Of a DNA stretch of 64,000 nucleotides, positions 39,906 to 47,537 are shown one piece after another. The position numbers and the translations under genes were made by a program. The notes beneath the pieces were generated by a model. The model was not told where the DNA came from. It did not search any database and saw only the letters and a program-made list of their open reading frames with translations. Every line of letters begins with the position of its first letter. Positions within the stretch are counted from its first letter, which is position 1. The stretch is from an uncultured Flavobacteriales bacterium (GTDB lineage: Bacteria; Bacteroidota; Bacteroidia; Flavobacteriales_E; Vicingaceae), in the NCBI GenBank assembly GCA_937901255.1, contig CALCHN010000048.1, positions 4,657 to 68,656 of the forward strand, read 5' to 3'.

Positions 39906-41828
39906 ATGATCATCCCTAATTATCTATCTCACCTCATTCCTTTTGCCAAACGAATTGGTTTAGCTTTTTTGGTTTTTACATTATGTAGAATATTCTTTTA
40001 CATTGTCAATCAATCTCATTTTCAAGATGTTGTTTTCATGGATTTTGTCTATGGAATTCGTTTTGATGCTGTTGCCATTGCTTATTTGTATTTACCATTC
40101 ATTTTAATGTCGGTATTGCCTTTTTCATTTAGAAGTTTTAGAAAATACCAACGAACTTTGGCCATCCTATTCTATATTCCTAATACCATTGCTATCATTT
40201 TAAATCTAGTAGATGTTGCTTACTTCGATTTTACCATGAAACGAACCACCACAGATTTATTCAGCATGATTGGTGCTGGTGGCGGAGAAGATTTTATTAC
40301 TTTATTACCACTTTATATTATTGATTTTTGGTACGATTACATTTTACTGGCTTTTTTAATTTGGTTTTCGTGGTATGTTTATAAAAAATATTGCCGTTTT
40401 AAAGGCATGTTTTATCCCTATGTAAAGAAAAATTACATTATTCAATCTTCTATTTTTGTTGTAGTAATGTTGTTTACCATTTTGGCTATGCGAGGAGGTT
40501 TTCAACTAAGACCACTAAATAGTGTTAGTGCCGGACAATATACACACGCTCAAAATGTTGCACTTGTTTTAAATACACCTTTTACCGTTTTAAAATCACT
40601 TACTAAAGAAAAAGCTAAACCCATCAATTTTTATACTGATGATGAACTTGAAAGTCTCTATTCTCCAACTCTGACTGTTGAAGCAAAAAATCCACTCAAC
40701 AAAAAAAATATTGTTTTTATAATAATTGAAAGTCTTGCTAAAGAATATGTTGGTTATCACAACCAAAAAGGATATACGCCATTTTTAGATTCTTTAATGA
40801 CAGAAAGCTATGTATTTACAAACGCTTATGCCAACGGACAAAAATCTATTGAATCTTTACCATCCATTTTAGCAAGTTTACCTCAATTAATGAATACGCC
40901 ATTAGTAGTTTCTAACTATGGTAGTAATGCTATTGATGGCTTACCTAAAATCTTGAAGATGCATGGCTACAACACTTCATTTTATCATTCAGGAAGCAAC
41001 GGTACTATGGGCTTTGATGCTTTTTCGAGTATGGCAGGAACTGAAAGTTATTTTGGTTTAGATGAATACCCTGAAAAAGATAAACATTATGATGGTAAAT
41101 GGGGGATTTTTGATGAGCCTTATTTACAATATTTTGCCAACGAATTAAATAAAAAAGAAGCACCTTTTTTTAGTACTATTTTTACTATTTCATCGCATCA
41201 TCCTTATACTATTCCAGACGAACATTTAGGTAAATTCCCTAAAGGCACCTTACCTATGCACGAAGTAGTTGGCTACACCGATTATGCACTAAAAAAATTC
41301 TTTGAAACCGCTAAAAATATGTCTTGGTACAACAACACCTTGTTTGTGATTACAGCAGATCATTCCACACATTCTGAACAAGCAAAATACAACACCCCAA
41401 TAGGAAGATTTGCCATACCTACTTTAATTTTTGATCCGAGCAAAGAACTTAAAGGCGAGTATGATGCTCTTTTTCAGCAAATAGATATTGCTCCATCCTT
41501 ATTAGGTTGGTTAGGAATTCCTACAAAATCAATTGCTTTTGGAAGAAATATTTTTGACAAAAATCCTAAGAAACCGTTTGTAGTTAATTTTATAAATGGA
41601 GTTTATCAGCTCTATCAAGATAATTATGTACTGTTTTTTGATGGTAAAAAAACAATAGCCTTTTATAATATTTCAAATGATGAATTACTAATGAACAACC
41701 TCCTAAAAACCCAACTCAATGAAGATGAATTAATTAAAAAAACAGATATGGAAGTTTTTATAAAAGCTATTGTTCAACAGTACAATAACCGATTAATTAG
41801 TAACCAACTGACTATTATGAATAAGTGA
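39906..41828 (+). CDS. LTA-synthase-family (sulfatase-fold) membrane phosphotransferase
   Basis: This 640-residue protein has about five N-terminal membrane helices (up to residue about 200), then an extracytoplasmic alkaline-phosphatase-like domain. The domain begins N-I-V-F-I-I-I-E-S-L-A-K-E-Y and contains the likely nucleophile Ser in N-G-Q-K-S-I-E-S-L-P. F-T-I-S-S-H-H-P-Y and T-A-D-H-S-T-H provide metal ligands. Gram-negatives lack lipoteichoic acid, so a phosphoglycerol or phosphoethanolamine transferase acting on a periplasmic glycan or lipid is more likely. The last codons and stop run into the purine-rich tract at 41825. Confidence 0.87.
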   Translation: MIIPNYLSHLIPFAKRIGLAFLVFTLCRIFFYIVNQSHFQDVVFMDFVYGIRFDAVAIAYLYLPFILMSVLPFSFRSFRKYQRTLAILFYIPNTIAIILNLVDVAYFDFTMKRTTTDLFSMIGAGGGEDFITLLPLYIIDFWYDYILLAFLIWFSWYVYKKYCRFKGMFYPYVKKNYIIQSSIFVVVMLFTILAMRGGFQLRPLNSVSAGQYTHAQNVALVLNTPFTVLKSLTKEKAKPINFYTDDELESLYSPTLTVEAKNPLNKKNIVFIIIESLAKEYVGYHNQKGYTPFLDSLMTESYVFTNAYANGQKSIESLPSILASLPQLMNTPLVVSNYGSNAIDGLPKILKMHGYNTSFYHSGSNGTMGFDAFSSMAGTESYFGLDEYPEKDKHYDGKWGIFDEPYLQYFANELNKKEAPFFSTIFTISSHHPYTIPDEHLGKFPKGTLPMHEVVGYTDYALKKFFETAKNMSWYNNTLFVITADHSTHSEQAKYNTPIGRFAIPTLIFDPSKELKGEYDALFQQIDIAPSLLGWLGIPTKSIAFGRNIFDKNPKKPFVVNFINGVYQLYQDNYVLFFDGKKTIAFYNISNDELLMNNLLKTQLNEDELIKKTDMEVFIKAIVQQYNNRLISNQLTIMNK

Positions 41829-41971
41829 AAGGGAAAAGGGAAAGGGAAAGGAAAAGTGAGAGGGAAAGTGAGAGGGAAAGGGAAAGGGAAAGGGAAAAGG
41901 GAAAAGGAAAGGGAAAGTGAGAGGGAAAGTGAGAGGGAAAGTGAGAGGGAAAAGGGAAAGTGAGAGGGAAA
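41825..41971 (+). repeat. Purine-only GGGAAA / GTGAGAGGGAAA tandem tract
   Basis: This stretch of about 147 bases is almost wholly built of GGGAAA and GTGAGAGGGAAA units on the plus strand, with strand asymmetry (purines only apart from T in GTGAGA). It begins at the stop codon of the LTA-synthase-like gene. A short CT-rich stretch (41983-42013) and a second one past the next gene (42428-42475) are imperfect complements. The tract could form hairpins or triplex-like structures and is likely prone to slippage. Confidence 0.85.
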
Positions 41972-42038
41972 ACAATTACCTATCTTCACCCTCATTTTCA
42001 CTTTTCACTCTCTAATCAATAATTAAAAATTAATAATC

Positions 42039-42398
42039 ATGAGTAGTAAATTAAATGAATTACGATTTTATAACTTAGCTTTAGAAGTTTGGGACGAGTG
42101 TTGGAATGATTGTGATATATTATTAAAAGATATTAGAGGGAGGGAGGTAACCAAACAACTTATTCGTTCTGTTGGTTCAATTTCAGCAAATATTGAAGAA
42201 GGCTATAGAAGAGGTCGTGGAAAAGAATATCCTCAATTTTTAAGATATGCTAGAGGGTCAGCAAACGAAAGTTTAGGATGGTATAAAAAATCTAAATTTT
42301 TACTCAACCCCGAAGTTATAAATGATAGAATTGAAAAGCTAAACGCTATCTCAGCTATGATAACCAAAACATTAGAAACACTAAGTAAAAAGAAATGA
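42039..42398 (+). CDS. Four-helix-bundle protein (23S rRNA intervening-sequence/S23 family)
   Basis: This 119-residue protein has the family core Q-L-I-R-S-V-G-S-I-S-A-N-I-E-E-G-Y-R-R-G and R-Y-A-R-G-S-A-N-E-S-L-G-W. This family includes proteins encoded in 23S rRNA intervening sequences and Avd-like proteins of diversity-generating retroelements. Neither an rRNA gene nor a reverse transcriptase is here. The gene is enclosed by a purine-rich tract upstream and pyrimidine-rich stretches on both sides, which resembles the long-stem enclosure of rRNA intervening sequences. Its function outside rRNA is not known. Confidence 0.88.
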   Translation: MSSKLNELRFYNLALEVWDECWNDCDILLKDIRGREVTKQLIRSVGSISANIEEGYRRGRGKEYPQFLRYARGSANESLGWYKKSKFLLNPEVINDRIEKLNAISAMITKTLETLSKKK

Positions 42399-42427
42399 AA
42401 CAAGGGAAAGAAGAAGGAAATTACTAA

Positions 42428-42475
42428 CTCCCCCATCACATTCCCTTTCTCTTTCACCCTCCCTTTCACGTTCAC
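42428..42475 (+). repeat. Pyrimidine-rich stretch downstream of the four-helix-bundle gene
   Basis: CTCCCCCATCACATTCCC is followed by a run of TTTC/CCCTCCC/TTTCACG units. Its reverse complement (GTGAAAGGGAGGGTGAAAG) resembles the upstream GTGAGAGGGAAA tract, so the two could pair across the gene in RNA or cruciform DNA. Confidence 0.6.
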
Positions 42476-42489
42476 TACAAATAAAAGTT

Positions 42490-43362
42490 ATGTCTAAAAC
42501 CAAAGTACTTTTCATTATTAACCCTATTTCCGGAACAGGAAAGCAAAAAATAGTGGAAAAACTACTTGAAAAACATTTAGATACTCAACACATTGAATAC
42601 GATATAACTTACACCGAAAGAGCTAAACATGCCATTGAAATTGCAAAAGAAGCTAAAAACAAGTATGATATTATTACTGCTGTTGGAGGAGATGGGTCTG
42701 TAAACGAAGTTGGTAGTCAGCTTATTGGCAGTAATACTACTTTAGCAATAATTCCAGTTGGCTCTGGAAATGGTTTAGCAAGACATTTAAAAATACCATT
42801 AACCATTAAAAATGCAATCGAGACCATCAATAATCTAAAAAATACTACTATTGATGTAGTTAAAATTAACGATGGTTATTTTTTAGGAACAGCCGGGACA
42901 GGTTTTGACGCTCGTATTGGCTGGTTGTTTTCTCAAGCAAAAAAAAGAGGTTTTTGGACTTATTTTAAAATTACGGTAAAAGAATATTTCAATTACAATG
43001 AAGGAGTTTATAAGATTTCTATTGATGATAAAGAAATTAATACCAAAGCCTTACTCATCACTTTTGCCAACTCTAACCAGTATGGCAACAATGCATATAT
43101 TTCTCCAAACTCAAAGCTCGATGATGGTTTAATAAGAATTATAATACTGAAAAAATTCCCTTTACTTTATTCCCTTAATTTTGCTTATAAATTATTTAAT
43201 AAAAAAATTAACACATTTAAGTACATTAAAGAATTGGAAGGTAAAAATATCACCATTTTTCCACCAAAAAAAGAGTTACATATTGATGGAGAACCAGCTT
43301 TATCAGAAGGTGAAATTAAATTATCCATTCAACCCTTATCATTAAAAATAATTGTGCCATGA
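42490..43362 (+). CDS. Diacylglycerol/YegS-type lipid kinase
   Basis: This 290-residue protein has the N-terminal I-I-N-P-I-S-G-T-G-K, the nucleotide-binding motif V-G-G-D-G-S-V-N-E-V-G (about 61-71), and I-P-V-G-S-G-N-G-L-A-R-H. The C-terminal lobe ends I-D-G-E-P-A. The family phosphorylates diacylglycerol or sphingoid lipids in the cytoplasmic membrane. Its stop overlaps the start of the SUI1-type gene by 4 bases (ATGA), so the two are translationally coupled. Confidence 0.92.
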   Translation: MSKTKVLFIINPISGTGKQKIVEKLLEKHLDTQHIEYDITYTERAKHAIEIAKEAKNKYDIITAVGGDGSVNEVGSQLIGSNTTLAIIPVGSGNGLARHLKIPLTIKNAIETINNLKNTTIDVVKINDGYFLGTAGTGFDARIGWLFSQAKKRGFWTYFKITVKEYFNYNEGVYKISIDDKEINTKALLITFANSNQYGNNAYISPNSKLDDGLIRIIILKKFPLLYSLNFAYKLFNKKINTFKYIKELEGKNITIFPPKKELHIDGEPALSEGEIKLSIQPLSLKIIVP

Positions 43363-43691
43363 GTAAGAAAAACATAGTCTATTCAACCAACAAAAATTTT
43401 GAATACGAAGACGATTTTGATGAAGAAATGGAAACACTTTCTCCTGATGAACAAAAACTAAAAGTAATGATTGACCGTAAACAACGCAAAGGTAAATCAG
43501 TAACTTTAATTACCGATTTTGTTGGTACTGATGCGGATTTACAAACGTTGGGAAAAACCCTTAAGCAAAAATGTGGCGTTGGAGGAAGTGCAAAAGAAGG
43601 AGAAATATTAATTCAAGGAGAACATAAAGATAAAATTTTTGACCTCCTTTTAAAAATGGGTTATAAACAAACAAAAAAAGTAGGAGGATAA
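43359..43691 (+). CDS. SUI1/eIF1-type translation factor (YciH family)
   Basis: This 110-residue protein has an acidic N-terminus (20-31) and a SUI1 domain at about 35-108. Landmarks are R-K-Q-R-K-G-K-S-V-T-L-I, L-G-K-T-L-K-Q-K-C-G-V-G-G-S-A-K, and I-L-I-Q-G-E-H-K-D-K-I. Bacterial YciH can act in initiator-tRNA/start-codon discrimination. It is coupled to the lipid kinase by an ATGA overlap. Confidence 0.93.
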   Translation: MSKKNIVYSTNKNFEYEDDFDEEMETLSPDEQKLKVMIDRKQRKGKSVTLITDFVGTDADLQTLGKTLKQKCGVGGSAKEGEILIQGEHKDKIFDLLLKMGYKQTKKVGG

Positions 43692-43756
43692 AAAACTTAA
43701 TGCTCTTAATGAATTTACAGCATTATTGTTTATTATTGTATATTAAAGTACCCTAA

Positions 43757-46700
43757 TTGAACTACAGACAACTTACATATCACTTTTTAACGCTTACACT
43801 ACTTATTGCTAGTGTTTTTTCATTTAACCTAAGCGTATCGGGTCAAACTTACAACTTTAGTTCTTTTAATGTGCCAGAAGGATTGCCTCAATCTTCTGTA
43901 AATGCTATTTATAACGATTCAAGAGGCTATTTATGGGTAGCAACTTCTGGCGGAGGTGTTGCTCAATTTGATGGTAAAACATTCAAAAAATACAACGAAA
44001 AAGATGGTTTAGCAGGAAACATTGTAACTGGTATTGCCGAAGATAAAGAAGGCAATATGTGGTTTACCTCTACTTGGGGAGGAATTTCTAAGTACAACGG
44101 TAGAAACATGGTTGTTTTAACCAAAAATGATGGACTACAAAATAATTCTAACAATTGTATTTATATTGACAACAACGACAGAATATGGGTAGGAAGCACT
44201 TCAGGATTATGCTATTACGAAAATGGTTTTTTTCATGACTTAAACAAAAGTTTTTTAAATTCACCTGTTAATTTTATTACTTCCGACAATAAAAACAATA
44301 TTTGGGTTGGAACAACTGATGGCCTAATAAAAATAAATGGTAAAGACACCTTATATTTTAATACTAAAAACAATCTACCTTCAAACAACATCACTTCTCT
44401 AACTCAAAACAATGAAGGAAATTATATAGCTGGATTTAAAGATGATGGAATACATAAAATACTTGCTGGAAGTGTAGATAAGGATGCTATATTAGAAATA
44501 GAAACCATAAGTTCATCTCAAAAAATATCTTCTATTATAGAAGATAATGACAAAAATATTTGGTACTCTACTTTCAACAATGGAATTTACCATATTAATA
44601 CAAGCACAAATGAAATTAAACATATTAGTAAAGAAAACGGACTTGAAACCAACAACATAAACTACTTGTATAAAGACAGAATAGGTAATATTTGGATTGG
44701 CACCAATGGTTCTGGAATAATTAGAGTTAACAATACAGCTTTCACCTATTTTAATGAAATTGTTGGTTTAAATCAGAATGATATTTTTGGAATTATACAA
44801 GATAATGATGAAAACCTTTGGATAGCTACAGCAAGCAGTGGTGTTTATAAATACAACGGAAAAAATTCGATACAATTTACTGAACTAAACGGATTAGGCA
44901 GTAATACAGTAAGAGCAATTGCTAAAGACAATAATGGTAACTTATGGTTTGCAACAAAAAATGGCTTAACCCAATACAGCAATGGAACTTTTAGAAATTT
45001 CACTACCAAAGACGGATTACCTTCTGATGAGATAAAAAACTTGCTTTTTGATAAAAGAGGCTACTTATGGATAGGCACCAATGGTGGCGGATTGTGCAAA
45101 TATGATTTCAATACTTTTACTACTTACACTACCGATAATGGACTTTCTCACAACCACATACATTCTTTATTTTTAGATAAAAGTAATAATTTATGGATAG
45201 GGACAGGAAATGGAATAAACCGTATGAGTAAAGATGTAATTACGAGCTTTCCTGTATCAAAAATTTGTAACTCTTATATTAGTAGTATTACCGAAGATGC
45301 TTTTGGGAGTATTTGGTTTGGTACCGACCGATGTTTAACTAAATATGATGGAATTGATTTTACCACTTTTACAACAAAAACTGGTTTATCATCAGATGTT
45401 ATTTACTTAGTTCATTTTCATAAAAGAGGACATTTATGGATTGGCACCAACAACGGATTAGATAAATTTACATTTAACAGTTACGGACAAGTAGATGAAA
45501 TTAAAAACTACGGACTAAGCGATGGTTTTAGAGGTGTAGAATGCAACAGCAGAGCCATTTATGAAGATGATAAAAATAATCTCTGGATAGGAACAGTAAA
45601 AGGTTTAATAAAATACACTCCTTCTGAAGACAGAGAAAATGTTTTTGAATCTAAAACTCACATTACAAGTGTTAAGCTTTTTTTCGATAAAATAGATTGG
45701 TTACAACATTCAAAAGAATTAACTAAATGGTATAATTTACCCGAAAACATTGAGCTAGATTATAATCAGAACCATTTAACTTTTGAGTACAATTCTATAA
45801 ACCTCTCTCATCCCGAAGCAGTTTTATACAGCTTTAAGTTAGAAGGCTTTGATAAAGATTGGTTTCCTGCAACTACCAAAGATGTAGCTACCTACTCTAA
45901 TTTACCTCCTGGAACATATACGTTTAAAGTTAAATCTAGAAATAACGATGGTGTTTGGAATCAACAACCAGTTACTTTTTCGTTTACTATTAAATCTCCT
46001 TTTTGGCAAAAATGGTGGTTTTACTTAATTGTTGGTTTTGGAACTTTCTATCTAGTGTTTAGAATTGCTACCTATAAAGAAAAAAGACAATTGCAAATTA
46101 GTAAAGAACTCGAAGAAAAAGTTAAAGAAAGAACCATGCTTATTGAAAAACAACGTGATGAAAAAGAAATTCTTTTAAAAGAAATTCACCACCGAGTAAA
46201 AAACAATATGCAGGTAATTAATAGTCTTTTAAGCATCCAATCTAACTACACCAAAGACGAAAAAGCATTGGCACTTTTTAGTGAAGCCCAAAACAGAATT
46301 CGCTCTATGGCGTTAATTCACGAAAAAATGTATCAATCTGGAGATCTTTCAAAAATTGATGTTCAAGATTATATAATTTCTTTAGTAGATGATTTAGTTA
46401 GCTCCTACTCTATTAATTGCGACATACATATAGATTTAAAAATAGATGCGTTAAAATTTGAAATAGACACCTTAATTCCAATTGGTTTATTATTAAATGA
46501 AATCATTTCCAACTCATTAAAATATGCTTTTAAAGGAAAAGAAAAAGGAACCATAACCATACATTTATCCGAAATTAAAAATTCAACATTTAAATTAATT
46601 GTTGGAGATAATGGTGTTGGAATGCCTAAAGGAATGTTACAAAAAGATGATGAAACTTTAGGCATGGAGCTTATTAAAGTATTTGTTAGCCAAATAGATG

Positions 46701-46774
46701 GCGAAATTGAACGAATGGATAAAGATGGCACCTATTTTGAAATTATTTTCAAGAAAAGAATAAATAAAAAATGA
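43757..46774 (+). CDS. Beta-propeller sensor histidine kinase (two-component propeller, Y_Y_Y, HisKA_2, HATPase)
   Basis: This 1005-residue sensor kinase starts at TTG, the first codon after an in-frame stop; no ATG gives a signal peptide. The signal segment (about 1-30) is followed by about fourteen propeller repeats (30-650; recurrent D-x-x-G-N-L-W-x-G-T), a Y_Y_Y domain (about 690-755) and a membrane helix near 757-776. The cytoplasmic part has the HisKA_2 motif E-I-H-H-R-V-K-N-N with His811/812 and an ATPase domain (N-E-I-I-S-N-S-L-K-Y-A, G-D-N-G-V-G-M-P). The propeller senses a periplasmic signal. No response regulator is adjacent. It overlaps the next gene by 4 bases. Confidence 0.92.
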   Translation: MNYRQLTYHFLTLTLLIASVFSFNLSVSGQTYNFSSFNVPEGLPQSSVNAIYNDSRGYLWVATSGGGVAQFDGKTFKKYNEKDGLAGNIVTGIAEDKEGNMWFTSTWGGISKYNGRNMVVLTKNDGLQNNSNNCIYIDNNDRIWVGSTSGLCYYENGFFHDLNKSFLNSPVNFITSDNKNNIWVGTTDGLIKINGKDTLYFNTKNNLPSNNITSLTQNNEGNYIAGFKDDGIHKILAGSVDKDAILEIETISSSQKISSIIEDNDKNIWYSTFNNGIYHINTSTNEIKHISKENGLETNNINYLYKDRIGNIWIGTNGSGIIRVNNTAFTYFNEIVGLNQNDIFGIIQDNDENLWIATASSGVYKYNGKNSIQFTELNGLGSNTVRAIAKDNNGNLWFATKNGLTQYSNGTFRNFTTKDGLPSDEIKNLLFDKRGYLWIGTNGGGLCKYDFNTFTTYTTDNGLSHNHIHSLFLDKSNNLWIGTGNGINRMSKDVITSFPVSKICNSYISSITEDAFGSIWFGTDRCLTKYDGIDFTTFTTKTGLSSDVIYLVHFHKRGHLWIGTNNGLDKFTFNSYGQVDEIKNYGLSDGFRGVECNSRAIYEDDKNNLWIGTVKGLIKYTPSEDRENVFESKTHITSVKLFFDKIDWLQHSKELTKWYNLPENIELDYNQNHLTFEYNSINLSHPEAVLYSFKLEGFDKDWFPATTKDVATYSNLPPGTYTFKVKSRNNDGVWNQQPVTFSFTIKSPFWQKWWFYLIVGFGTFYLVFRIATYKEKRQLQISKELEEKVKERTMLIEKQRDEKEILLKEIHHRVKNNMQVINSLLSIQSNYTKDEKALALFSEAQNRIRSMALIHEKMYQSGDLSKIDVQDYIISLVDDLVSSYSINCDIHIDLKIDALKFEIDTLIPIGLLLNEIISNSLKYAFKGKEKGTITIHLSEIKNSTFKLIVGDNGVGMPKGMLQKDDETLGMELIKVFVSQIDGEIERMDKDGTYFEIIFKKRINKK

Positions 46775-47526
46775 AACCAACACTCATCAACATATTAGCT
46801 ATTTTGTTGCTTTTTTGTGGTTTTCAAACAAAAGCTCAAGAGGCAGTTTTTGTTGGTACTATTTTAAATGCAAGCGACTCTATTGCGTTGGAAGGAGTTC
46901 ATGTTATCAATAAATCAACCAATATTGGTGTGGTTTCAAAAACAAATGGTAGCTTTTCAATTATGGCGAGCCCAAATGATACGTTAATCATATCTTCTGT
47001 GGGATTTTCCACCTATAATCATGTGGTTAGCAATTCTTATTTCAACGTTTATTTACACAGAAGAACATATAATCTGGAAAACTTTACGGTTCTTCCTTAC
47101 AAAGATTATGAGGAATTTAAAGAAGCCTTTACACAACTAAGAATTCAAGAAAATCCTAATCCTATTAATAAAAGTATATATGTTCCTAAAGAAGAACTAT
47201 TGGCTGCTTACCAAGAAGCTAATGGAGGAATAATAATTTCTGGAGGAATTTCTGCTATATTGGGAGCTTTTAATAAATATGTTCAAGACAAAAAAAACTA
47301 TTTAAAATTATTAGAACAAGATAAAAAACAAGCTGCAGTTGATGAAAAATTAAATCCAATTATTTTAATGAGAATTACACCTATAAATGATGTTGAAACT
47401 GCTGAATATTTTCTTTCCTATTGCGATTTTTCAAATCATTTTATTTTAAATGCCTCTGAATTTGAACTTCATAAAGAAATCCATAGTTGCTACGATGAAT
47501 TTAGTCGTTATGTAATCAACAATTAA
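46771..47526 (+). CDS. Secreted protein with carboxypeptidase-like regulatory domain
   Basis: This 251-residue protein has a 22-residue signal peptide ending in T-K-A-Q. A carboxypeptidase-D-regulatory-like beta domain follows at about 25-110 (G-T-I-L-N-A-S-D-S-I-A-L-E-G-V-H-V-I-N, I-I-S-S-V-G-F). A helical C-terminal part (112-251) has no family I recognise. It lacks a plug and barrel, so it is not a truncated TonB receptor of normal type. The ATGA overlap with the kinase gene and the short gap to the nuclease gene suggest one operon, perhaps with a role in envelope sensing. Confidence 0.78.
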   Translation: MKPTLINILAILLLFCGFQTKAQEAVFVGTILNASDSIALEGVHVINKSTNIGVVSKTNGSFSIMASPNDTLIISSVGFSTYNHVVSNSYFNVYLHRRTYNLENFTVLPYKDYEEFKEAFTQLRIQENPNPINKSIYVPKEELLAAYQEANGGIIISGGISAILGAFNKYVQDKKNYLKLLEQDKKQAAVDEKLNPIILMRITPINDVETAEYFLSYCDFSNHFILNASEFELHKEIHSCYDEFSRYVINN

Positions 47527-47537
47527 AAGCTGCCTCA

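Noticed and set aside
39906..41828. True lipoteichoic acid synthase
   Set aside because: The genome is Gram-negative (outer-membrane barrels, T9SS). The fold is shared with other periplasmic phosphotransferases.
41825..41971. CRISPR-like array
   Set aside because: The units are 6-12 bases with no unique spacers, and there are no cas genes. It is a simple-sequence tract.
41774..42001. Two long Ser/Leu/Phe/Pro-repetitive ORFs on the minus strand
   Set aside because: They are translations of the purine/pyrimidine tandem tract in different frames and have no protein-like composition.
42039..42398. Diversity-generating retroelement (Avd-like accessory protein)
   Set aside because: There is no reverse transcriptase, template repeat or C-type-lectin target gene within the window.
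46771..47526. Truncated SusC/TonB-dependent receptor
   Set aside because: The regulatory domain is present, but the protein has a coherent helical C-terminus and no plug remnant. It looks complete.
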